From CAWKGV01 sp963849305 (GTDB lineage Bacteria; Pseudomonadota; Alphaproteobacteria; Acetobacterales; Acetobacteraceae), in the NCBI GenBank assembly GCA_963849305.1, contig CAWKGV010000008.1, positions 186,001-250,000 of the forward strand: a stretch of 64,000 bases of DNA, written 5' to 3'. The notes beneath the pieces were generated by a model. It worked only from the letters and a program-made list of their open reading frames with translations. It was not told the DNA's origin and ran no database searches. Both the position numbers and the translations under genes were made by a program. Each line of letters starts with the position of its first letter. Positions within the stretch are counted from its first letter, which is position 1. Positions 28,766 to 36,698 of the stretch are shown here, piece by piece.

Positions 28766-28780
28766 GTTCGCGAGATGTTC
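28766..28780. promoter_or_regulatory. LexA (SOS) box upstream of ssb
   Basis: GTTC-GCGAGAT-GTTC, an exact GTTC-N7-GTTC repeat, 120 bases upstream of the ssb ATG at 28901 and 10 bases after the ccdA stop. SOS control of ssb is established in several alphaproteobacteria. Confidence 0.8.
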
Positions 28781-28900
28781 TCGTGCTATGGTCTGGGGTC
28801 CCGGCGCAGTGGTTTTGCCGGGTGCGAGACTCGGGCGGTTAAGGCTACGTAGACCTTTGTAGCGGCGAATGGCGCCCGCATGGGCTTTGGGGATTGGGCA

Positions 28901-29398
28901 ATGGCTGGCAGCGTCAATAAGGTGATCCTGGTAGGCAACCTGGGCAAAGACCCGGAGGTGCGCACAACGCAGGACGGCGCCAAGATCGTCAACCTGACGC
29001 TGGCCACCAGCGAGACCTGGAACGATCGCGGCTCCGGGGAGCGCAAGGAGCGCACGGAGTGGCACCGGGTGGTGATCTTCAACGACCGGATCGGCGACGT
29101 GGCCGAGCGGTTCCTGCGCAAGGGGCGCAAGGTCTATATCGAGGGCGCGTTGCAGACGCGCAAATGGACCGATCAGTCGGGGCAGGAACGCTACAGCACC
29201 GAGGTGGTGATCGGCCGCTTCAAGGGCGAGCTGGTGCTGATCGACAGCGCGCGCGGCGAGGAGGGTGCAGGGATGGCCGAGGGCGGCGGCTTCGGCCGAG
29301 CGCCTGCCGCCCGCCCGGCCAGTGCGGGCGCCGGGCGCGGCGGACCGGCATGGGAGGCGCCGAAGGGCGGCGATTTGGATGACGAGATTCCATTCTGA
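28901..29398 (+). CDS. ssb: single-stranded DNA-binding protein
   Basis: 165 residues from ATG 28901 (MAGSVNKVILVGNLGKDPEVR), with GGGGA upstream; a start at 28880 is less likely. OB fold with NLTLATSETWNDR, ERTEWHRVVIFNDRIGDVAERFLRKG, then a Gly/Ala/Pro-rich linker and the acidic tip DLDDEIPF that recruits repair proteins. The nucleotidyltransferase gene overlaps its last 20 bases. Confidence 0.97.
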   Translation: MAGSVNKVILVGNLGKDPEVRTTQDGAKIVNLTLATSETWNDRGSGERKERTEWHRVVIFNDRIGDVAERFLRKGRKVYIEGALQTRKWTDQSGQERYSTEVVIGRFKGELVLIDSARGEEGAGMAEGGGFGRAPAARPASAGAGRGGPAWEAPKGGDLDDEIPF

Positions 29399-29753
29399 CG
29401 CGGAGGAGAGGAGAACGGAGGGCTTAGCCCTGACGGACGTTGTCGCGAACGATCGAGTCCTGACCCACTTCCGGGGCGCCGTCGATACGCTTTACGGAGA
29501 TCGCGCGGAGCGTGTTGTGCTGTTCGGCTCACGCGCGCGTGGCGACAACCGCGAAGATTCAGATTACGACATTGCCGTGTTTCTGAAGAACATGGGCAAT
29601 CTATGGGATGAACTAGGCCTGCTGGCCGACATAACAACGGATATCCTTTACGAGACTGGTGCGGTCATCTCGGCCAAGCCGTTCCCAGCCGAGGCCTATC
29701 GGGACCGGACCATCCTCATGGCCGAGATTCGACGCGACGGCCTTGATCTTTGA
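29379..29753 (+). CDS. MNT-domain minimal nucleotidyltransferase (MntA-like antitoxin)
   Basis: 124 residues if started at ATG 29379, which overlaps ssb; a purine-rich stretch (29402-29420) lies downstream of that start, so a later unusual start is possible. The catalytic motif is VVLFGSRARGDNREDSDYDIAVFL (GSxAxGx9-12DxD). Such proteins AMPylate and block a HEPN ribonuclease toxin encoded beside them. Here the partner directly downstream is damaged. Third acidic residue is not obvious. Confidence 0.75.
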   Translation: MTRFHSDAEERRTEGLALTDVVANDRVLTHFRGAVDTLYGDRAERVVLFGSRARGDNREDSDYDIAVFLKNMGNLWDELGLLADITTDILYETGAVISAKPFPAEAYRDRTILMAEIRRDGLDL

Positions 29754-29988
29754 TGCCAGAAGCCGACCAGGCCATTGCGATGGCGCGCCGCCATCTCGCG
29801 GAGCCCGCGCGATCGCGCAAATCGGCATATTCTCGGTTGCCGCTAGTGAAGCCTACATGGCCGAGTTCCACTATGGCAGAGGTTCTGACGCAGAAATTTC
29901 CTTGGAAAAGACCACAGACGCTATCGAAACGCCAGCGCGCCTCATTGACAGTATCTCTGCACTGCTAGGTGCGAGCAAGACTGCCTGA
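29753..29988 (+). pseudogene. HEPN-domain (HepT-like) toxin remnant
   Basis: Starts MPEADQAIAMARRHLAE with ATG overlapping the MNT stop. A one-base deletion near 29805 moves the frame, which then reads ARAIAQIGIFSVAASEAYMAEFH, the front of a HEPN fold. That jumps directly to YGRGSDAEISLEK..AIETPARLIDSISALLG, the last HEPN helix. The middle, including the R-x4-6-H ribonuclease motif, is missing, so the toxin should be inactive. The pair is therefore a dying MntA/HepT module. Confidence 0.6.
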
Positions 29989-30873
29989 CGGACCGATAAC
30001 CCCCCGCCGCCCCGGCGTACGGTGCCGGAATGCCAACGCCTCCGCCACATGCACCCGCCCAACCGCCGCCGCGCCAGCTAAATCGGCGATGGTGCGCGCC
30101 ACGCGCAGCACCCGTGTGTAGCCGCGCGGCGAGAGGCGCAGCCGCTCCATCGCCTGCTCGGCCAAGGCCTGCGCCTCCGGGGCGAGCTGCACCGTGTTGC
30201 TGTCCGCCTCGGCGTTGCTGGCCGCGCCGTCATCGCCATACCGGTCGTGCTGGGCAGCGCGGGCACGCGCCACGCGCGCCGCCACCGCCGCCGAGGCCTC
30301 GCCCGCCGGCGCCCGCGCCAGCTCGGCGGCCGAGGCCGGCTGCACCTCGACCGTTAGGTCGATCCGATCGAGCACCGGCCCGCTGATCCGGTTCTGGTAG
30401 TCCTCCCCGCAGCGCGGCGCCCGGCCGCATTCCTGCGCCGCGTCGCCCAGATAGCCGCAGCGGCAAGGGTTCATTGCCGCGATTAACTGGAACCGCGCCG
30501 GATACGTGATATGCGCCGCCGCCCGGGCCACCGTGGTCCGACCCAATTCCATCGGCTGCCGCAGCGCCTCCAACGCCTGCTTAGGGAACTCCGGCAACTC
30601 GTCGAGGAACAGAACGCCGCGATGCGCGAGGCTCACCTCGCCCGGCCGGGCGCGCTGCCCGCCGCCGGTCAGCGCCGCTTGCGAGGCCGAGTGGTGTGGC
30701 TCGCGGAACGGCGGGCGCATCACCAGCCGTCCGCCGTCCAGCAGCCCGGCGACACTGTGGATCATCGAAACCTCCAGCGCCTGGCGGGGCGTGAGGTCCG
30801 GCAGCAGCCCCGGCAGCCTTGCCGCTAGCATCGACTTGCCGGCCCCGGGCGACCCGATCAGCAAGAGGTTGTG
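29965..30873 (-). pseudogene. comM: comM/YifB Mg-chelatase-like ATPase, 3' fragment separated by an integrated element
   Basis: Begins at HNLLLIGSPGAGKSMLAARLPG (Walker A) and continues with FREPHHSASQAALTGGG, GVLFLDELPEF (Walker B), AMNPCRCGYLGD with zinc-binding Cys, RISGPVLDRIDL and the C-terminal helical domain to 29965. The 5' half lies 5 kb away at 35868-36499. Joined across the 17-base repeat they give about 508 codons, a full ComM. ComM aids branch migration in natural transformation. The element supplies a new ATG at 30963, so a truncated product is conceivable. Confidence 0.93.
30857..30873. other. attachment site, comM-proximal left copy
   Basis: ATCAGCAAGAGGTTGTG, 16 of 17 bases identical to 35868-35884. 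On the minus strand it encodes HNLLL(I) of ComM, so it is the junction between comM and the integrated element. Next to it, ACACTTCCAC (30874-30883) is repeated inverted just inside the other end (GTGGAAGTGT, 35855-35864). Confidence 0.82.
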
Positions 30874-31034
30874 GACACTTCCACGCGTCGCTGTCCGTAC
30901 GGTGGGCGCCATCCCCGTCGCCTTCAGCGACGCTGTGCGCACGCATCCCCCAGACAGCCCCAAAAAGCCCCCCTATGTGCGTCCACAACAGGTTGCTCGC
31001 TAAATAGACCTAACTAGCAACGAATAGGTGAGCG

Positions 31035-31231
31035 ATGACCCATCCCGACAAACTTCTAACACGCGCCGAGGTCGCGAATTGGCTCGACGTGACCGCCAGT
31101 ATCTCGACGCAACTGGATCACGTGGTGATGCACCACCCTTCCTTCGCATTGGACGCGCGATCCGCTACGACCGCCACGCGGTTGAGGCATGGCTCCAACG
31201 CCACGCATCAAAGCCATTGGCTGCGAACTGA
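31035..31231 (+). pseudogene. excisionase-like helix-turn-helix protein, frameshifted
   Basis: MTHPDKLLTRAEVANWLDV reads in the first frame, then after a one-base loss near 31093 the second frame gives RQYLDATGSRGDAPPFLRIGRAIRYDRHAVEAWLQRHASK. Joined this is the MerR-like/AlpA HTH of excisionases, including the RIGRAIRYDRHAVEAWL wing. About 65 residues when restored. In an integrative element it would regulate excision or the rep operon. Confidence 0.65.
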
Positions 31232-31238
31232 AGAACAC

Positions 31239-31415
31239 ATGCGCTACCGCGAAATTACCGAATCCGAGCCGGTCAAGCCATCGGCACCATTGACGCCAGC
31301 GCAAAGCCAACGGCGCGCCGGACGGCAGCAAAGGGCCCAAGCCAAACTCGCTGACACGCAAGCGATGGCAGCAATCAAGATCAACGCAGAGAAGCGGAAA
31401 ATCAATGAGATATAG
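31239..31415 (+). CDS. small basic protein of the Rep element family
   Basis: 58 residues, MRYREITESEPVKPSAPLTPAQSQ, then an Arg/Gln/Ala-rich, probably helical stretch ending AAIKINAEKRKINEI. No named family recognised. A truncated relative ending AIKINAAKQKLSEI sits in the same position before the second rep gene (51783-51851), so it belongs to a conserved rep operon. The ribosome site is weak; it lies 7 bases after the HTH gene and 30 before rep. Confidence 0.6.
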   Translation: MRYREITESEPVKPSAPLTPAQSQRRAGRQQRAQAKLADTQAMAAIKINAEKRKINEI

Positions 31416-31445
31416 AACCAATAAAATCTCCGGAGAACAAATCAC

Positions 31446-31976
31446 ATGCCCAATATTTTACACCGCACCGAACCAAAGAAAACAATCAAGATAACCGGCA
31501 ATGAACTCAGCAGCCGCACATGGTTCCTGAACCATCAGGCTTTGGCGCGAATGCACACCTTTCTTGGAACTCTACCAACGACATTGGCGGTCACGTTGAG
31601 ATACGCCTCTGCACCGATTACAATAGACAAAATCCGTCATGATCTGAGGGACATGCACGCGAAGGTGGATCGCAAAATCTACGGTCGCGACTTCCATCGC
31701 TCAGCGACCCGATCAACCTATTGGGCCGTGGCCGAAACACTTGATACCAATCCACACGTGCATGTCGGGTGGTATTTCCCCAACGATGCTGACACCCAAA
31801 CCCTTGATAACCTGCTCCGCGATGGTCTGTGGCAACGCCGGTATGCAACGGGCGGAACGCATGACGTGCAACCACATCGCTCCGGTTGGGCTGGATATGC
31901 CTGCAAGACACTTCGCACCACAGATCATGTAATTTTATCAAGTGAAAATATTTCGCCTTCAACGCCCGAACACTAA
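31446..31976 (+). CDS. HUH-motif Rep-like protein (first copy)
   Basis: 176 residues with GGAG upstream. Three blocks fit an HUH Rep nuclease: hydrophobic strand PTTLAVTLRY (motif I-like), NPHVHVGWYF with H104 and H106 (HUH), and GWAGYACKTL with Y151 and K154 (YxxK, the nicking Tyr and its Lys). The paralogue at 51207-51737 keeps all three and has the same length. Such enzymes nick an origin to start rolling-circle replication or transfer. The frame continues past the TAA with coding-like sequence, so the protein may once have been longer. Family assignment is by motif only. Confidence 0.65.
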   Translation: MPNILHRTEPKKTIKITGNELSSRTWFLNHQALARMHTFLGTLPTTLAVTLRYASAPITIDKIRHDLRDMHAKVDRKIYGRDFHRSATRSTYWAVAETLDTNPHVHVGWYFPNDADTQTLDNLLRDGLWQRRYATGGTHDVQPHRSGWAGYACKTLRTTDHVILSSENISPSTPEH

Positions 31977-32286
31977 CTGGGACTGGCTGCACCTTACGCA
32001 GCCCATGACATTGCAGCGATCAGCCGTGAACCACGCCAGAACTGCGACGATCTGGAAATTGCCAAGCCCCGCCCGCACCGGCGTCTTCCAAGCACGGGAC
32101 GCTGCAATTCATTGACATGGCCAAAGACATATAAACCAATTCAAAGGAACTGAGAAGATTGGAAATACATTAAACAAAATGAAACCGAAAAGCGCAGCCG
32201 GTTCGTCACATTACAGAATTACATCTACGAACTATTCGGCTGGACTGGGGTAATTAGAAATATACTAAAACTTAGAATAATCAGAA
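31977..32286 (+). other. rep downstream region with conserved block and hairpin
   Basis: 31985-32047 is nearly identical to 51131-51194 (other strand), downstream of the second rep gene. It begins with a hairpin, GGCTGC (31985-31990) and GCAGCC (31998-32003). The same stretch also reads in the rep frame, after the TAA, as LGLAAPYAAHDIAAISREPRQ. After a TGA at about 32148 the frame continues SRFVTLQNYIYELFGWTG and ends near 32286. Substitutions between copies fall mostly on third codon positions. It could be a decayed Rep C-terminus, an origin, or both. Confidence 0.5.
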
Positions 32287-32413
32287 GAGCCTAGGCAAGC
32301 AATTCTTTTACATGACCAAGCACCTGGAAAGTTAATCACAAGGAAACAGAGGAAATCCGAATAAACAGACATGGATTTACAAGTCAGTCCATTAATGACG
32401 GACGTGCGCCCCA

Positions 32414-33103
32414 CTATTTCCGAGGGATGGGGTTTGGGCGATCCAGAAGGTTCTTCACTGCCGTCGCCGTCCAATTGCGACCGTTGGGGGTGCGAATGCC
32501 ACGCTCTGTTAGCCCGACGGCAAGTTGACGTAGGCTCTCGCGTCCCTCGGCTCGCAAATCTTCAATCACAGGCATCAGATCGGCGGCACGTGCATTCGCC
32601 TTCCGCGCCTTCGCCGCATTGCCACGCGCTGATCCCACGTCCTGTCTGAGACAGGTTCTCTGGACGCCCGAGTTTGACCCCACGAGCCTTCGCGCGAGCG
32701 AGCGCGTCCTTGGTGCGCATGGACGTTCCCCGCCGTTCGTCCTCGGCTACAAGGGCAAGGACGCCAATCGTGAGGCGGTTGACGTTGGGGGATGAAGCTA
32801 TGACGAAATCATACCCCTGCTTTTCTAGCCCCAGCAGCCAAGCCGCATCGCGGGAAAGTCGATCCAACTTGCTGATAACGAGAGTGCGCGATGAACGCGA
32901 CACATCCGCAGTGCCTTCGCCAGTTCGGGACGATTTGCGTCATCCTTGCCGCTTTCGACCTCGGTAAAGGACGCGACTACCTGCCAGTTGCCGCCATTGA
33001 GCCAGTCGCCGACGACCTGTTGCTGGGCTTCCAGCCCCAAGCCGCTCTGCCCTTGGCGGACGGTGGAGACGCGGTAGTAAGCCACATATTTGCCGTCAGC
33101 CAC
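32414..33103 (-). pseudogene. small serine recombinase (resolvase/invertase), frameshifted twice
   Basis: From GTG 33103: GKYVAYYRVSTVRQGQSGLGLEAQQQ carries the catalytic Ser in YRVS. Then GKDDANRPELAKALRMCR, a frame change near 32890, SKLDRLSRDAAWLLGLEKQGYDF and VLALVAEDERRGTSMRTKDALARAKARGVKLGRP, a second change near 32655, and a C-terminal HTH region RQLAVGLTERGIRTPNGRNWTATAVKNLL. One shift is -1 and one +1, so real decay is as likely as sequence error. It is distinct from the large integrase in the same element. Confidence 0.7.
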
Positions 33104-33176
33104 GTCGTATAATTCCCTAGCACGTTCATCTAAGGGAGTTATACGGCCATTGGCGTGGCGGCACAAGTCGATAGGC

Positions 33177-33920
33177 TCACGAGCAGCCCTTATGAGCAAA
33201 CCGGCGCGCTCGCCACGACAGCCATTTGCTCAAACAGTCCGATACGAACTGCCTTGCCTCGCGTAGAGGCATCGCATTTGCTGGAGAGTATCGCCCCCAT
33301 TTGGCTTTTGAGTGACGATAGACGTTGCTGCTTTCTGTGAAATAATCCTGTTCACGATCCGAAGGCCATCCTATCTCGGCTGTTGCTTTCTGCTTGTTCA
33401 GTCCCGTGTTGATGTCGTGGCGCATCCGCTCGAAGGCAGCGTAAAGATCAAACCAATCAGGGCTACGACGCAGAAAATGCAATACCTCCATCACGACGTC
33501 ATCCGTGTCCGCCATCAAAGCGAAAGAAGGAGAAAGGGACTGTTGCTTTTCCGCTCCCCAAAAGTTGGTCCGGCCACGCACATAGATTTCACCGGCACCG
33601 GCGTTGAAATGCACGCCGCCCCAGTCTCCAGCCGCGTTTCGCTCCCTGATGTGCTTGATTTCCAGCGGTTGAGTATCGCAATCCATGGAAAAAAGGATAC
33701 CCGCCACCGTCGTCACGATTTTTCCTGCCTGCCGTGGACGGCGGACGATGAGGAGGTCGATTAAACTCCGGTGACAGGATGGCGGTAGCTCGTTCGCCAG
33801 ACGGCAGATTGATTTCCTCAATGGAGAACCGCGCGCCACTACCAAAATGTTGGCGGGCGGCCCCGAGGTCGCTCGGGTCCCCTCCAGAATGCACGCCCAG
33901 CGCGCAACTACGTTATTCAC
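33177..33920 (-). CDS. hypothetical protein of the comM element
   Basis: 247 residues, not recognised. The central part is the most protein-like: MDCDTQPLEIKHIRERNA, GGVHFNAGAGEIYVRGRTNFWG and DDVVMEVLHFLRRSPDWFDLYAAFERMRHDINTG. The N-terminal ~80 residues fit less well; another frame there reads SIEEINLPSGERATAIL, so a frameshift is possible. It lies between two recombinase genes on the same strand and is probably cargo. Confidence 0.4.
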   Translation of the reverse strand: MNNVVARWACILEGTRATSGPPANILVVARGSPLRKSICRLANELPPSCHRSLIDLLIVRRPRQAGKIVTTVAGILFSMDCDTQPLEIKHIRERNAAGDWGGVHFNAGAGEIYVRGRTNFWGAEKQQSLSPSFALMADTDDVVMEVLHFLRRSPDWFDLYAAFERMRHDINTGLNKQKATAEIGWPSDREQDYFTESSNVYRHSKAKWGRYSPANAMPLREARQFVSDCLSKWLSWRARRFAHKGCS

Positions 33921-33984
33921 GATGCCCCCGTGGTGCTATCAAATGCTCGCTATGGCTAAGGTAGGCGCAAGGTCGAGGCAACTT

Positions 33985-34202
33985 TGAAGCTCCTTGCTGC
34001 CATACCCAACCGGTCTGCACCATGTCAATGGCGTTCCTGCCAAGCCGGTCGATCTTCGTCACAACCAGCACGTCACCGCTTTTCCAGCCTGTCCAGCAAC
34101 CGCGCAAAGCCCTTGCGCTGGCTGGCGGCAACGCTGCCGGAGACCACCTCGCTAACGACCCGTCGCCCGCTCACATCGAAGCCAGCCGCTGGTCGGCGGA
34201 TC
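33985..34202 (-). pseudogene. resolvase N-terminal remnant
   Basis: Peptides VSGRRVVSEVVSGSVAASQRKGFARLLDRLE and, one frame over, GDVLVVTKIDRLGRNAIDMVQT match the middle of the complete resolvase at 50050-50620 (ISETVSGSS.. and DDVLVVTKLDRLGRNAIDVAQT). The catalytic start and C-terminus are missing. It abuts the 3' end of the large integrase gene. Confidence 0.65.
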
Positions 34203-34204
34203 GT

Positions 34205-35833
34205 TCACGCATGGCTCGGTCGGTTCCTCGAAAACTCCACCTTGGGATGCCCACCCTTCATGAAGGTGATGAGCAATACACCTTCACCGCGAGCCGGACG
34301 AAAAGCCGCCGTCTCATCGAAGAACACGATCTGCTGGACGGTTTCACGGAGGACTTGCGACAATCTACGGCGCGCGGTCGCATCGACCGAGAGCAGTGCA
34401 TCTTGAGTGATTCTGTCCATTTCGTCGTGAGACGCTTGAATATCTGTGGCTTGAGAAATCTCAAGGTCACAAATCAGATGGGGGCGGGCGTCGCTTAATC
34501 CATCCAACGCGGCTTGCAGCGTTGCGATCTTAGCGCGAATTGGTCGCCGCTCCTCCCCCAACTCCGCTTCGCTCAAGGCATCCATCAGATTATCGAGGCG
34601 GAGCCGGTTCGATGTAATCTCACGCTCGGCGCGATCAAGACGTTCGGCAGCCTCTGCGGTGTCAGCATTGCCGGTTGCCGCGAAGTCGGATGCCCGCCCG
34701 AAGAACCCCGACCAATGATCGAAGAACGTCGTTTCTAACTTACCGAGCGGATAATTGAGCGAAGCCTGACAGCCCGCTTTGCGGAGGTAACTGGCGCAGA
34801 TCAGATAATCGCCCCCGCCTTTTTTGCCCTTTGCCCGTAATTCCATACCGCCCCCACATGCGCCGCATTTGCACAGCCCAGAGAATAAGTTGACCGCTTG
34901 GCGTGACGGGCGACCGGCTTTTTTCATTGTCCTGCCGACCCGCGCCGCCTCCGCCCGCCGCCATAGGTCGAAATCTACCGTCCTCGGAAAATAGTCTGAT
35001 ACCGGCTCAGCTAATTTGTGGCGAATGCGCTTATCGTCCACCCGTTCCGTCTCATACATTTGCAGCTCACCTATCACCGCCCGATTGTTCAAAATCTTGG
35101 TGATGTATGACTTTTGCCAGCCGTTCGGATTAGGCTCGAACGTGGGAACGCCTTCAACGTTGAGTTTTCGGACGATTGCACCCGCGCCGTAGCCATCGGC
35201 TGCGAGGGCAAAGATGCGCCGCACAATATCGGCGCGTGCGACAATCTCCTCAATGCGGCGGCTGACGATCTTCGAACCGTTCTTCTGGTCAATTACGGTA
35301 AGCCAGTGCGGAACCCGACCAGTCAACGGCAGATTACGGCTAACCTTGGTGCGCCGTTCGACGAGACCCTGCTTAATCCGCATTGCCCGTCTGCGGTTGT
35401 CATCATACGCCCCCTGCATCTTGATAAGCGGCACGATGAAATCGGTCACGTCACCTCCACTGCGACAAATGCGCCCGTCGCTAGTCGTGCAGATGACGAT
35501 CCCGCGATTGACCAAACACAGCATCGCCTCTTGCGCGATCGAAGCTTCGGCTCGGCTGAAGCGATCAAAATCCTCAAACAGCAGCCACGAGCCATGCCTG
35601 ATCCGACCCGCCATCGTGTCCGCGATGAATGCGGCAAGCGAGCCTTTCCGTAGGTTTCTGCCAAGATAGGCGGATACAGCACGATCAGGCGGAAGCATGT
35701 GGAGCGTAAGGCTATGCTGCTTCGCCGTGGTCACGATGGCGGCCATCTGCCGACGCTCCGAGTCACCGTCGCTCTGCTCGTCTGAAGAAAACCTGATGTA
35801 CCCGTAGCCGTCCGGCACCAATGGCTCTTGCAT
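34205..35833 (-). CDS. large serine recombinase (integrase)
   Basis: 542 residues. Catalytic domain starts YGYIRFSSDEQSDGDSERRQM with nucleophile Ser16 in YxRxS; DFDRFSRAEASI is the second conserved stretch. The Recombinase domain holds RADIVRRIFALAADGYGAGAIVRKLNVEGVPT and WQKSYITKILNNRAVIGELQ. The zinc ribbon is LCKCGACGGGM..YLICASYLRKAGC. A coiled-coil region (about residues 395-450) precedes the C-terminus. Starts 35 bases from the right attachment site and presumably inserted this element in comM. Confidence 0.93.
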   Translation of the reverse strand: MQEPLVPDGYGYIRFSSDEQSDGDSERRQMAAIVTTAKQHSLTLHMLPPDRAVSAYLGRNLRKGSLAAFIADTMAGRIRHGSWLLFEDFDRFSRAEASIAQEAMLCLVNRGIVICTTSDGRICRSGGDVTDFIVPLIKMQGAYDDNRRRAMRIKQGLVERRTKVSRNLPLTGRVPHWLTVIDQKNGSKIVSRRIEEIVARADIVRRIFALAADGYGAGAIVRKLNVEGVPTFEPNPNGWQKSYITKILNNRAVIGELQMYETERVDDKRIRHKLAEPVSDYFPRTVDFDLWRRAEAARVGRTMKKAGRPSRQAVNLFSGLCKCGACGGGMELRAKGKKGGGDYLICASYLRKAGCQASLNYPLGKLETTFFDHWSGFFGRASDFAATGNADTAEAAERLDRAEREITSNRLRLDNLMDALSEAELGEERRPIRAKIATLQAALDGLSDARPHLICDLEISQATDIQASHDEMDRITQDALLSVDATARRRLSQVLRETVQQIVFFDETAAFRPARGEGVLLITFMKGGHPKVEFSRNRPSHA

Positions 35834-35867
35834 CGCCGCAACCTAGTCGTCTTTGTGGAAGTGTCAC

Positions 35868-35884
35868 ATCAGCAATAGGTTGTG
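35868..35884. other. attachment site, comM-proximal right copy
   Basis: ATCAGCAATAGGTTGTG, differing at one base from 30857-30873. On the minus strand it ends the 5' half of comM as HNLLLM before a stop brought by the element (35864). Confidence 0.82.
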
Positions 35885-36499
35885 CCCGCCGGCGGCGGCG
35901 ATCTCCAACGCCCGCTTCGCGGTCTCCATGCCCTTCACGTCGCGCAGGTCGGCCTCGCTCGCCCGTTCGGCGACGCCGGCGGGCTCGGGCGGCGTGAGCA
36001 CCTGCGCGCCGCGGAAGTGGTTGATCAGCGAGAGCAGATCGGGCGCGGCCAGTACCTCGATCCGCCCGGCCCAAGCGGCTTCGCCGCCTTGCGAGGCGGT
36101 GCAGACCAGCCCGAGTTCACGCGCCGAGGCGCCGATCGCCGCCGGCAGCACGCCCGCGACCGGATGCAGCGTCCCGTCGAGGTGCAGCTCGCCCAAAGCG
36201 GCGTAGCCGTCGATCTCGTCGCGCGGCAGCACCTCCATCGCCGCCAGCACCCCGAGCGCGATCGGCAGGTCGAAATGGCTGCCCTCCTTCAGCAGATCGG
36301 CCGGGGCGAGATTGATCAGCACCCGCCGGGGCGGCAAGGCGAGCCCCATCGCGGAGAGCGCCGCGCGCACTCGCTCGCGCGCCTCACCGACTGCCTTGTC
36401 CGGCAGGCCGACCACGAGGAAGGCCGGCAAACCGGACGAGATCTGCACCTGCACCTCGACCGGCACCGCCTCAATGCCGGAGAAGGCGAAGGTTCGCAC
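35868..36499 (-). pseudogene. comM: comM 5' fragment
   Basis: Reads TFAFSGIEAVPVEVQVQISSGLPAFLVVGLPDKAVGEARERVRAAL, the N-terminal domain of ComM, through the lid region with GELHLDGTLHPVAGVLPAAIGA, to DVKGMETAKRALEIAAAGGHNLLLM and a stop. The P-loop and everything after it lies at 29965-30873. Start taken as GTG 36499; conserved sequence begins just upstream (ATIARV), so the true start is uncertain. Product would lack the ATPase and be inactive. Confidence 0.9.
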
Positions 36500-36698
36500 G
36501 CGGGCGATGGTGGCGGGGTGGCTGAGGGCGTTCAGGGCGGAACCTGCTCTTGCTGCGTCGGATCCAGGATACGCGCCCGAAGGTGAACGCCAGCGTAACG
36601 GCCACACGGCGGAGGCAAAAGGCTGGGTCCGCGATGCTCCGGCTTGCCCCGCCCGTCCTGGGCTCGGATGATGTTCCGGTGACATCCGAGCCGCCGCC

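Larger units (their letters stand above)
30874..35867. mobile_element. integrative element of about 5.0 kb inserted in comM
   Basis: Bounded by the 17-base repeat at 30857-30873 and 35868-35884 and by matching comM halves. The large serine recombinase gene starts 35 bases inside the right end, the usual position for a serine integrase. Contents from left: excisionase-like HTH gene, small basic protein, HUH Rep-like protein and its conserved downstream block, a broken resolvase, an unknown gene, a resolvase remnant and the integrase. GC content drops sharply in 31.0-32.4 kb. Confidence 0.88.

Noticed and set aside
30885..30933. 9-base inverted repeat GCGTCGCTG / CAGCGACGC with a 31-base spacer inside the comM element's left end
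   Set aside because: Spacing too long to argue for a hairpin and no second copy at the other end; kept only as an observation.
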